Positions 20,078 through 29,130 of a DNA stretch of 64,000 nucleotides are shown one piece after another. Made by a program: the position numbers and the translations under genes. Every line of letters starts with the position of its first letter. The stretch's first letter is position 1. Source of the stretch: Lathyrus oleraceus (Eukaryota > Streptophyta > Magnoliopsida > Fabales > Fabaceae); assembly GCF_024323335.1 (NCBI RefSeq), contig NC_066580.1, positions 139,743,170 to 139,807,169 of the forward strand, read 5' to 3'. The notes below the pieces were generated by a model. It was not told the DNA's origin. It saw only the letters and a list, made by a program, of their open reading frames with translations, and did not search any database.

Positions 20078-23000
20078 TCACCATCCATCGTTGCAAGCAT
20101 TAAGGCCCCCACCATCAAAAACCTTGGTGACACTATACGGTCCATCATAGTTAGGAGTCCACTTGCCCCTGTGATCTGTCTGAGGAGGAAGGATCCTTTT
20201 CAACACCAAATCTCCGACCTGGAAGCATCGAGGACGCACTTTCTGATCAAAGGCTCTCTTCATCCGACTTTGATACAACTGCCCATGACAAATGGCTGCC
20301 ATTCGCTTCTCTTTGATAAGACTCAACTCATTGAACCTTGTCCGAATCCATTCAGCTTCGTCTAACTTGACATCCAACAGGACTCTTAGAGAAGGAATCT
20401 CCACTTCAACAGGTAGGACTGCTTCCATACCATACACAAGGGAGTAAGGGGTTGCCCCGGTCGATGTACGTACTGAAGTACGGTACCCATGCAAGGCGAA
20501 GGGTAGCATCTCATGCCAATCTCTGTATGTAACGACCATCTTCTGCACAATCTTCTTTATGTTCTTATTTGCCGCCTCAACAGCACCGTTCATCTTAGGG
20601 CGGTAAGGGGAAGAATTGTGATGCTGAATGTTAAAGTTCTGGCACAACTCCTTCATCATTTTGTTGTTGAGATTAAAACCATTATCAGTAATGATTCTTT
20701 CGGGAATCCCATAGCGACAAATGATTTCTTTCTTGATGAAACGGGCAACCACATGTTTGGTGACATTCGCGAACGATGCTGCTTCGACCCACTTGGTGAA
20801 ATAGTCGATGGCAACAAGGATGAAGCGGTGCCCATTGGAGGTAGTCGGCTCGATCTTTCCAATCATATCAATGCCCCACATAGCGAAAGGCCACGGCGAA
20901 GACATCACATTCAAAGGATTCGATGGCACATGCACCTTATCAGCATAAATCTGGCATTTATGACACTTCCGAGCATATTTGAAACAATCAGATTCCATGG
21001 TCATCCAGTAATATCCCGCTCTCAACAATTTCTTAGCCGTTGCATGTCCGCCGGCATGAGTATCGAAGGAGCCTTCATGAACTTCCTGCATTAACATGTC
21101 TGCTTCGTGTCTACCCACGCATATGAGCAAAACCATGTCGAAGTTCCTCTTATACAGCACATCGTCTTTGTTCAAGAAGAAACTGCCTGCCAATCTTCTC
21201 AAAGTCTTTCTATCATTGTTGGATGCCTCTGCAGGGTACTCTTGATTCTTCAGAAAGCGCTTGATGTCGTGATACCAGGGCTTGTCGTCAACTATCAGTT
21301 CAGCAGGAAACACATATGCGGCCCTATCAAGGCGCATCACATCAATCCTGGGAGCGTGGTTCCACCGAATCACGTTGATCATGGAGGATAGAGTGGCAAG
21401 AGCATCTGCCATCTGGTTCTCATCACGAGGTATGTGATACAGCTTTACTGTTGTGAAGAAAGTCAATAGTCTTCTCGTGTAATCTCTGTAAGGGACCAGA
21501 TTGGGCTGGAGAGTGTTCCAATCACCATTCACTTGATTGATCACCAGAGTTGAATCTCCTAAGATGTCCAAAGTCTTGATTCTCAAATCAATGGCTTGCT
21601 CAATACCCAAGATACAGGCTTCATACTCAGCTTCATTATTGGTGCACTTGAAAGTCAGACGAGCGGTGAAAGGCATGTGGGCACCTTTCGGAGTTGTAAT
21701 GACAGCACCAATTCCACTTCCTCTGGCGTTGACGGCCCCATCAAACATTAAAGTCCACTTTTCGTCTGGATCAGGTCCCTCTTCAACAACTAGCTCTTCG
21801 CAGTCTTTCATCTTGAGGAACATGATGTCTTCATCTGGAAAATCAAACTTCATCGGCTCATAATCTTCAACCGGTTGCTGAGCAAGATAGTCCGACAGAA
21901 TACTCCCTTTGATGGCTTTCTGGGAAGTATACTGGATGTCGTACTCTGTCAGTACCATTTGCCAACGAGCAACTCTTCCGGTGAGAGCTGGCTTCTCAAA
22001 TATATACTTGACTGGATCCATTTTGGAGATCAGTAAGGTTGTGTGAGACAACATGTATTGTCTCAATCGCTTAGCAGCCCATGCAAGTGCACAACATGTC
22101 TTTTCAAGCATTGAGTATCTTGACTCGCAGTGTGTGAATTTATTACTCAGGTAGTAGATGGCATGCTCTTTCCTACCTGTCTTGTCGTGTTGACCGAGAA
22201 CACAACCCATGGAATTGTCCAGTACTGTCAAATACATAATTAGCGGTCTCCCTGGGACCGGAGGCACAAGGATAGGAGGATTCTGCAAATACTCTTTTAT
22301 CTTCTCGAACGCCCTTTGACAATCATCATTCCACCTGATAGCCTGATCTTTTCTCAACAATTTGAATATTGGCTCACACGTGGCTGTTAGGTGAGAGATG
22401 AACCTTGCAATGTAGTTCAACCTCCCTAAGAAACCACGGACTTGTTTCTCTGTTCTTGGCTCAGGCATTTCCTGTATCGCTTTCACTTTGGCCGGATCCA
22501 CCTCAATCCCTTTTTCACTAACAACAAAACCCAGTAGTTTTCCAGATCTCACCCCAAAAGTACACTTGTTCGGATTAAGCCTCAGCCTGAATTTCCTCAA
22601 ACGCTCAAACAGTTTCTGCAAATTCACCAAATGTTCTTCTTCTGTCTGAGATTTGGCAATCATATCATCAACATAAACCTCGATTTCATGATGAATCATA
22701 TCATGGAACAGAGTCACCATCGCTCGCTGATATGTTGCTCCGGCATTTTTCAGACCAAACGGCATCACCTTGTAACAGAAGGTGCCCCATGGGGTTATGA
22801 ATATTGTCTTCTCCATGTCTTCTGGTTCCATCTTAATTTGATTATAGCCAGAAAAGCCATCCATGAAGGAGAATACCGAGAACTGAGCCGTGTTATCCAC
22901 TAAAACGTCAATGTGAGGTAAGGGGAAATCATCTTTAGGACTAGCCCTGTTCAGATCCCGGTAGTCAACACACATCCATACCTTTCCATCCTTCTTAGGT

Positions 23001-23464
23001 ACCGGAACGATATTTGCAACCCATGGCGGATAATTTGTGACTGCTAGAAACCCTGCATCCAACTGTTTTTGCACTTCTTCCTTTATCTTGACAGCCATCT
23101 CTGGTCTTGTTCTTCTGAGCTTCTGCTTGACCGGAGGACAATCTTCTTTGAGTGGCAAGCGATGTACCACGATGTCTGTGTCAAGCCCTGGCATATCCTG
23201 ATAAGACCAAGCGAAGATGTCAACATACTCTTGCAGCAATTCAATCAACCCCTTCTTCACATTGTCTTCCAAAGCAGCCCCTATCTTGATTTCTCTCTTG
23301 GCGTCCTCGGTGCCGAGATTAATCACTTCAACAGACTCTTGATGCGGTTGAATGACCCTTTCCTCTTGTTTTAATAACCTGGTAAGTTCTTCAGGGAGTT
23401 CACAGTCTTCATCACCCTCTTCTTCAGCTTGAAAGATTGGATTTTCAAAGTCGAAGCGAGCCAT
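20078..23464 (-). CDS. pol: Ogre B pol: RT, two RNase H domains, integrase
   Basis: ATG at 23464 begins MARFDFENPIFQAEEE; the open frame extends further upstream only because it continues to the splice acceptor. Domains: RT about residues 110-290 with FSFMDGFSGY (Asp 202) and YVDD (264-267); a degenerate Ty3 RNase H around 408-475 (LDNSMGCVLGQ replaces the usual Asp-containing motif); an extra RNase H around 572-690 with FDGAVN, NNEAEYEA, GDSTLV and DENQMADAL, as in Tat/Ogre elements; integrase with HHCC finger (HEGSFDTHAGGH...CHKC, about 796-837), GIDMIG (865), TDNG (926) and NGAVEAANK (963), then GPY near 1108. It is almost complete at 1128 residues. An extra base in a run of five G (20106-20110) shifts the last residues; the undisturbed frame would stop at 20026. 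VWMCVDYRD has Trp where Arg is usual. Confidence 0.88.
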   Translation of the reverse strand: MARFDFENPIFQAEEEGDEDCELPEELTRLLKQEERVIQPHQESVEVINLGTEDAKREIKIGAALEDNVKKGLIELLQEYVDIFAWSYQDMPGLDTDIVVHRLPLKEDCPPVKQKLRRTRPEMAVKIKEEVQKQLDAGFLAVTNYPPWVANIVPVPKKDGKVWMCVDYRDLNRASPKDDFPLPHIDVLVDNTAQFSVFSFMDGFSGYNQIKMEPEDMEKTIFITPWGTFCYKVMPFGLKNAGATYQRAMVTLFHDMIHHEIEVYVDDMIAKSQTEEEHLVNLQKLFERLRKFRLRLNPNKCTFGVRSGKLLGFVVSEKGIEVDPAKVKAIQEMPEPRTEKQVRGFLGRLNYIARFISHLTATCEPIFKLLRKDQAIRWNDDCQRAFEKIKEYLQNPPILVPPVPGRPLIMYLTVLDNSMGCVLGQHDKTGRKEHAIYYLSNKFTHCESRYSMLEKTCCALAWAAKRLRQYMLSHTTLLISKMDPVKYIFEKPALTGRVARWQMVLTEYDIQYTSQKAIKGSILSDYLAQQPVEDYEPMKFDFPDEDIMFLKMKDCEELVVEEGPDPDEKWTLMFDGAVNARGSGIGAVITTPKGAHMPFTARLTFKCTNNEAEYEACILGIEQAIDLRIKTLDILGDSTLVINQVNGDWNTLQPNLVPYRDYTRRLLTFFTTVKLYHIPRDENQMADALATLSSMINVIRWNHAPRIDVMRLDRAAYVFPAELIVDDKPWYHDIKRFLKNQEYPAEASNNDRKTLRRLAGSFFLNKDDVLYKRNFDMVLLICVGRHEADMLMQEVHEGSFDTHAGGHATAKKLLRAGYYWMTMESDCFKYARKCHKCQIYADKVHVPSNPLNVMSSPWPFAMWGIDMIGKIEPTTSNGHRFILVAIDYFTKWVEAASFANVTKHVVARFIKKEIICRYGIPERIITDNGFNLNNKMMKELCQNFNIQHHNSSPYRPKMNGAVEAANKNIKKIVQKMVVTYRDWHEMLPFALHGYRTSVRTSTGATPYSLVYGMEAVLPVEVEIPSLRVLLDVKLDEAEWIRTRFNELSLIKEKRMAAICHGQLYQSRMKRAFDQKVRPRCFQVGDLVLKRILPPQTDHRGKWTPNYDGPYSVTKVFDGGGLNACNDGW

Positions 23465-23501
23465 AGCAGAACCGTTATCAATAGGATCTGGTGATGTGCA
23501 T

Positions 23502-23752
23502 CTGCATGAGTGATGGTATGTGCTTATGAGTGTGAAAGAAAAAAAAAAGTGGAAACTAAACAAAACATTGCCATTCTTTTTTGAAAAACTGCAAAAATAG
23601 AAAGACAGGGAACGAAATATTTGAATGCAAAAAAAGACATCTTTTATTTATGATAAAAAATGCAAGTGACACATAGATGAGCCCTACAATGAGTCATTAT
23701 GCCCTGGCGGAACGTAAGACTTGGATATGCATGAATAAACAAAGAAAATTAC
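23502..23752 (-). other. Ogre intron between gag and pol (251 bp)
   Basis: On minus, GA|GTAATTTTC overlaps the gag stop codon (the TAA is inside the donor), and the acceptor is CTCATGCAG|ATGCAC at 23502, preceded by a T/C-rich run. Removing it deletes the stop and joins the gag frame to the frame of MARFDF without a break. The matching intron in element A (56296-56556) has the same GAGTAATTTTC donor and also restores the frame. Ogre RNAs are known to be partly spliced at this position. Confidence 0.82.
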
Positions 23753-25482
23753 TCCTCCAGACAAGTGGCTTGGACAATCTCCTCAGAAGACCAATTGTTG
23801 AGAACTTCACCCGGGATCCTCGGACGCAACCAGTTGTCAATGTCGCAATCACTATCTCCATCTTCTTTGTTGACCACAGAGACTAATTTGACTTCTCCTT
23901 CAACCATGTTAACGTTGGCTCCACCATGCTGGGGCATGGGATTGTTGACGACATTAGGAGCTGGTGCAAAGTTAACGGCCTTTGAATCAATGAGGTCCTG
24001 AACTACGTGCTTAAAAGCTTTGCAGTTCTCAATATTGTGGCCAGGTGCCCCAGAGTGGAAGCTACACCTAGCGTTGGCGTCATAACCCACCAGAAGCCTA
24101 CCAACGGGAGGAGCCAGAGTGCGCAACTGCACAAGTTGTAGTTGTTGAAGACTAGAAAGCAACTGAGCGTACGACATTGGAAGAGTGTCGAAACGTCGGT
24201 CCATCGTCCTTGGCCTCGGTTGATAGGCGGGTCTGTTACCCGGTTGTTGTGGTTGGTACTGAGCTGGTTGACGCTGTGGTTGTTGTTGTTGTAGTGGTGC
24301 TGCAGCTGGAATGGTCACAGCCGCAACATACGGTTGCTGATGATAGTTCTGAAAGTTATTCCTCCGGATATCCCTGTTCTGATAAGAAGATATGGCACTT
24401 GCATCCCCTTCTCTCCTCTTTTGTCCCTGAATGAATGGCTTCTTCACCCCTGATGAAGATCCACCTCCACTCTGGGTCTTGTATGTCCTCAGGTAATTCT
24501 CCACCCTCTCTCCGGTAGAGACTACATCAGCAAAATTGGAGGCATTGCAACCCACCAGGCGCTCCAAATAAGGTCCTGGCAGAGTGTTCACGGACATGTT
24601 AGCCATTTCCTTCTCCAACATAGGAGGTTGAACACGGTAAGCTGTTTCTCTCCAGCGTTGAGCGTATTCTCTGAAGCACTCATTGCTTTTAAGAGACAGA
24701 TTTTGAAGTTGAGTTCTGTCCGGAGCCATGTCTGCATTATACTGATACTGCTTCACGAAAGCCTCAGCCAAATCCCTCCAGCAACGGATGTGGGCTCTGT
24801 CCAGCCTCATATACCATTCCAGGGATGCCCCAGCTAGGCTGGCCTGGAAAAAGTACATAAGAAACTTTTCATCATCGGAGTATGCAACCATTTTACAGAA
24901 ATAGGCTTGCACATGGGTCTTCGGGCAAGAGTTGCCATTGTATTTGTCAAATATCGGGACCTTGAATTTCGGTGGCACTCTCACACCTGGGATCAGCCCC
25001 AAGTCAGCAACATCTACTCCCAGAGGATTCTGTCCTTCCACTGCCTTCAACCTCTCTTCCAATCTTCTAAACATGGGGTCCACACCATGACCCATACCAA
25101 AGTCTTCCTGCAGCAGGGGGAACTGATCGTCCTGATCATCATGAACGGGTTGTTGACCGGAGGTGACATGTAGGATTGGGATAGGCCCCGGTTCATTGGA
25201 TCCATTAGCCTCTCCAGCTGGAGGATCAGTCACCGTCTCTGGTTGAGCAGGGGGATTCCTCTGTATCATCTGCCTGAGCTCTTGCTGTCCCTGAGCCACC
25301 CCTTGAACCACATCCATGAATTGATTCATGCGGATTTTCATCTCGGCGAACTCTGCCTGTAGGCTTTCCATTACTCTCTGTTGGTTTCTGCGGGTACCGT
25401 ACCGGTGAATGCCTGGGTCAGCTATCCTGTTGATTGGAACACCAAACAAACTGAGAACACTGTGGCGGTACCTGTTATGCAA
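23749..25482 (-). CDS. gag: Ogre B gag (protease missing)
   Basis: 577 residues. The capsid-like core runs about 185-345 (PIFDKYNGNSCPKTHVQAYF, YFFQASLAGASLEWYM, REYAQRWRETAYRVQPPMLEKEM), followed by a Gln/Pro/Arg-rich stretch (about 375-440) and an atypical zinc knuckle C-x2-H-x5-H-x4-C at 473-487 (CSFHSGAPGHNIENC). The last ~40 residues (EDGDSDCDIDNWLRP...) are the tail that normally follows protease, but no DTG/DSG protease core is present, so protease was lost by a deletion joined at LVSVVNK/EDGDSD. The start could be the first Met or the internal Met 37 (MESLQAEFAEMK), which aligns with the start of C's gag. The protein would form the particle shell and bind RNA. Confidence 0.85.
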   Translation of the reverse strand: MHNRYRHSVLSLFGVPINRIADPGIHRYGTRRNQQRVMESLQAEFAEMKIRMNQFMDVVQGVAQGQQELRQMIQRNPPAQPETVTDPPAGEANGSNEPGPIPILHVTSGQQPVHDDQDDQFPLLQEDFGMGHGVDPMFRRLEERLKAVEGQNPLGVDVADLGLIPGVRVPPKFKVPIFDKYNGNSCPKTHVQAYFCKMVAYSDDEKFLMYFFQASLAGASLEWYMRLDRAHIRCWRDLAEAFVKQYQYNADMAPDRTQLQNLSLKSNECFREYAQRWRETAYRVQPPMLEKEMANMSVNTLPGPYLERLVGCNASNFADVVSTGERVENYLRTYKTQSGGGSSSGVKKPFIQGQKRREGDASAISSYQNRDIRRNNFQNYHQQPYVAAVTIPAAAPLQQQQPQRQPAQYQPQQPGNRPAYQPRPRTMDRRFDTLPMSYAQLLSSLQQLQLVQLRTLAPPVGRLLVGYDANARCSFHSGAPGHNIENCKAFKHVVQDLIDSKAVNFAPAPNVVNNPMPQHGGANVNMVEGEVKLVSVVNKEDGDSDCDIDNWLRPRIPGEVLNNWSSEEIVQATCLEE

Positions 25483-26580
25483 GACATGTTAATGAATATG
25501 TAAATGCAATGACATGTTTATCAATTCCAAAGGTATTCTACCCCTTTGATTCCAGTCTCTCAATAGATAAACAATGTAAAAAAAAAGACTAAGCCGTTGA
25601 TGAGAACCAAGAAAATTCCGACTAGAATCAAGTAGAAGATATAAACCCCACAGAAATGGATAAACATGTGTGAATGATTATGAATGCAAAATGATGTGAT
25701 GCAAAATGATGTGAATGCAGTGCAGTGGCATGGGAATCAGGATCGTTGTATCTGCTTGAACATCTGTCAGGTTGCACTGTCTGGAGAGAAATTAAGAGCA
25801 CACCAAACAAAGGTCATGGGATGGATCATGTTATCCTTAATATCAACCACCCATTTTGGTGGATTATGGTTTACACCTTGTCAACACCCAAGTTTCATTG
25901 ATATTAAGGATACCTGATCGGATCAACCATGAATCAAGGGTTTGTTGCAAGTCACGAGCATGGAGTTTAGGTTAAGAACCACCCAAAAGGAGTGTACTAA
26001 GGTTTAAACCTGCCAAACATGTTCTGCAAAAGGTTCCCATAGTCATAATCCCATCTTTCGGATATTATCGGAGGAACGACTACTCGTATTCCAAAAATAT
26101 TCTCAAGAGAGACTCTTATGAGTGTAGTATCCCGTAACAATCGTATCAAATCTTACACTTGAACGACTTTCGCACTACGTCCTACGAATAGGCCAAGATG
26201 GGTTTGGTAAACTAAGGTCCTTGGCTTCTAAGGTCTATATTGGAAAAAGTAATGTCTAACCACAACTTACTTGTGTGACATTATTGATCCCAACATGACC
26301 TCCACCAAGTGAATGGGCTTGCAAGTCAACTTGCTAAGGAATAACTCCACACAAGTCGACAAGACTATGCCATTCTCCTATCCTAAGTGCACTCGAGTTC
26401 GGGTATAGAACTCATCTCACAAAGATCACCAAGCAGCCATAGCCAGCCAACAGATACAGCAATGATATGTACACAATGCAATAAGGTAAAGCAGGTAAAT
26501 AAATAACTGTACAAAAGCATGAACACCCAATAAACAAACAAACTACAAAAGCTAGGAGGGACTCGCTTAGGGAAACCGGG
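25483..26580 (-). other. 5' leader of Ogre B with long-stem inverted repeat
   Basis: Noncoding, unlike the leaders of A and C in most of its length. A perfect 15-bp inverted repeat pairs 25832-25846 with 25898-25912 (TATCCTTAATATCAA), loop 51 nt. It lies between PBS and gag, where packaging or dimerisation signals are expected. A possible 3' splice-like TAACAG precedes gag at about 25475. Confidence 0.55.
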
Positions 26581-26598
26581 TCCCCAGCAGAGTCGCCA
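26581..26598 (-). other. Primer-binding site of Ogre B
   Basis: Sense TGGCGACTCTGCTGGGGA, two bases from the LTR end (26601). The identical site is used by element A; C has one change (CTGCTAGGGA). I recall this as the tRNA-Arg type PBS reported for Ogre; the tRNA identity is not testable here. Confidence 0.85.
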
Positions 26599-26600
26599 GC

Positions 26601-27289
26601 TGTCGCAACCTGAAAAATACAGTGTGCGAAAAAACAACCGGCGAAAGAAAATGACAGAAGAGTCGCCACTGTGTGTTATTTATCCCAAAGGAGGGAAAGG
26701 AAACGCTCGAAGTAAACCTGAAAAGAGGAAAGGAAAAGACAAGGTCTTGCAACCAAATCTTGGGTTCGGGAGTCGGTTATGCGAAGGGAAGGTATTAGCA
26801 CCCCTACGCATCCGTAGTACTCTATGGGATCCACTTTTGTAGTTCTTGTCTAAAGGGTGTGAGTTTATCTTGTGTTGTTTACTAAAAGAGGGGTCAAAAG
26901 AAAATGACTCGCACGGATGTCGCATCCACTGCATACGTATCTCATCTGAATAGGAGAATCAGAGTCTTTGTAGCTCGGCTAACCTATGGGTTTGGGGGAT
27001 GTGTGCTCGCTAAGACATCACGTCTTATGCCTACGTATCTCATCTGGATGAGAATCAGAGCAAGTCGTAGTTCGGCTAACTACGGGGTTATGGATTGGGT
27101 TTTGGACGAACGACGTTACTACGCAATCTACCGGATGCTCGACCTTTGGAGACTTACTCGCCTGTAGTAGAAGGAGTAAATGTGTTCTTAGGAGAAGAAA
27201 AATCAATGAGTTGGTAGGGTTAGGGATGCTCAGGCAAAAGCGTCCTGGACAAAGGAACCTGCATAAAGTAAACACAAAACATTGCCTCC
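26601..27289 (-). repeat. Partial 5' LTR of Ogre B, cut by element C
   Basis: Aligns with 16114-16803 at high identity and stops after ATTGCCTCC, exactly where C's LTR (TGTAGCACC) begins. The remaining ~1 kb of this LTR is not in the window. Confidence 0.88.
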
Positions 27290-28324
27290 TGTAGCACCTC
27301 AAATTTGCACCTCCCATTTTGTACATACATTTTCATTTTTAAGTCATTGACATTAACATTGTCCACTGCATAGCATTGCATTGTCCATTTGCCCAAGTGT
27401 AAGTCATCAGACAAGATTAGGTCAACTAGTCAGGAGATCTAGTCAAGCAAGCAAGCAAGTGCAATTCCTATTGAAGCAAAGCCCTATGGCTGATTCATCA
27501 AGTTCATATGATCTAAGGACCATTTTGAAGTGGTTTGGCCAAGGATTGGATGATCAGAAGTCAACAGTCAGGTTGAATTTCATCTGAAACCCTAGAAAGT
27601 CAATTGTGGTCAACTGTGCCTGAAATCAAGGATTTGAAGGTGGGAGATGGTTTGAAAGGCTTCATTCATGTCCATACAAGTCTCATTTGACATTTCAAAG
27701 ATCAAGATTGAAGAATTTGGGGTCAGATGAATAGTTTCCAAAAATAGTAAGTGACCTGTAATTTCAAACTGCCAAAAATGGAAAGGTCTTCTCCTTAAAT
27801 TTACATCATCATAAAAGCTTCAAATGGAATTTTGTCCAACATAAAAGTTGAAGATCTTGCTATTACCTTTCCAAGAAGTCCAAGAACATCAATTTCTCAT
27901 TTGTGGTTGGCAAGTTATGATCAAATCATTTTCAAGAAAAGTTGAACTTCAAGGAGGCATAACTCTTGAACCATTTGGCCAAATTGAGTGAGGTTTTTTG
28001 CTACAAGTCACATTTGACATGTTCTATCCAAATCCTTCATCACATTTCATCAAAAGTCATCACATCAAAATGGAATTTTTTAAGTGACTTGAATTTAAAA
28101 AGGGAGAGTTAAAAAAGTGACTTTCAAAATATGCATTTGCCACACTTTTAAGCTTCATATTTGGTCTTAAATCAGCATTTGGGATATGCTTGAGCTGAAT
28201 TTCGTGCACTGTAGCAATCATACATGAACATGAAGGTTACTTTGGCCATTTAACATGAAAATGCATTTTCACTAATCATTTTCATTTTGGCTAAGCTTGA
28301 TTAAGGAATTGATTAAACAGCACA

Positions 28325-28332
28325 TATAAATA
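28325..28332 (+). promoter_or_regulatory. TATA box of Ogre C LTR 1
   Basis: TATAAATA; the same in LTR 2 at 40813-40820. Transcription likely starts near 28355, making U3 about 1.07 kb and R/U5 about 3.7 kb. Confidence 0.6.
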
Positions 28333-29106
28333 CTTAATCATAACAGAAAATCACATTAGCACTTCATTCATATAGATCTAGATCCAAAATAGCAAAATTC
28401 TCTCAATTTTTCATCTTCATTTTTCTGCAAATTCTTCAAGAACACAGCATTGATTCTTCATTACACCATCATACACAAGCTTTTCTAAAGAAGATTGGAG
28501 TAAGGAATCGTCACATTCGAGCCAAATCAAGAACAATTACATAGAGCTTCATCAATGGCAGCTGGTGATTTGAGCATGATCAAGCAAGGTTGAGCCACGA
28601 TCCAACATTCATTCACCTATTGGAGCTTGAAGGAACTTCTGTTTCGTGCTTACAAGTACTGAAAACATCAATTCCAAACCTGCACTTCAAACAAGGTTGG
28701 AATTCGATCTTTACAATTGTTGTAATTATGTTAGGCATTGGATAGATCTTGGATTGTAGAGTAGCATGCACTTTGTGGATTTGAATTTCATCAAGAAACC
28801 AGGAAGTTAGGGCGATTTGAAGTTTGATTGTTAAATCTTATTCTGTTCGATCTGTTCACATGAGTAAGAATTAGGATGAATTGTTGTTAGATTGTTGTTG
28901 AGCATTGAAAGACGAACACAACGGTATATCATTTGTCCATTTCTGTGAAACATTGTTCATGTGCTGGAAAAATATTGAAGAACATGATGAACACGTTCAA
29001 AAACCCTAGCCAAACCGTGTTTGATCTTCTGGAATCAGTTTGCATGCGTTTTTCGTGTTAGAGAGCCATGCGTCCAATAGCACTAGGCCACGCGTATTAG
29101 TGAAAC

Positions 29107-29130
29107 GGCGCGTTTCACTTGAAACGCGCC
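29107..29130. repeat. Perfect 11-bp inverted repeat in LTR C
   Basis: Arms GGCGCGTTTCA and TGAAACGCGCC separated by CT; it overlaps another perfect dyad GTGAAACG/CGTTTCAC. GC-rich in an AT-rich LTR. The same at 41595-41618. About 25 bp downstream is GGTTCGATCC, which resembles a tRNA B box. Confidence 0.8.

Larger units (their letters stand above)
16114..27289 (-). mobile_element. Ogre element B (nested in A), 5' LTR interrupted by C
   Basis: Repeats at 16114-17801 and 26601-27289 both begin TGTCGCAACCTGAAAAATAC (plus). Minus-sense order: 5' LTR (truncated at 27289 where C starts), PBS (26581-26598), leader, gag (25482-23749), intron, RT-RNase H-INT (23464-20078), hairpin array (20015-19826), 3' noncoding region, polypurine tract and 3' LTR. 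ORF1 and a recognisable protease are absent. The remaining part of the 5' LTR, expected to continue TATCGAGGTC after the C insertion, is not found, so a target duplication cannot be checked at that side; GCGGG precedes the left LTR. Confidence 0.87.

Noticed and set aside
26581..26598. tRNA 3'-end-like TCCCCAGCAGAGTCGCCA as a tRNA gene fragment
   Set aside because: Same reasoning: PBS of an Ogre element, repeated beside each 5' LTR.
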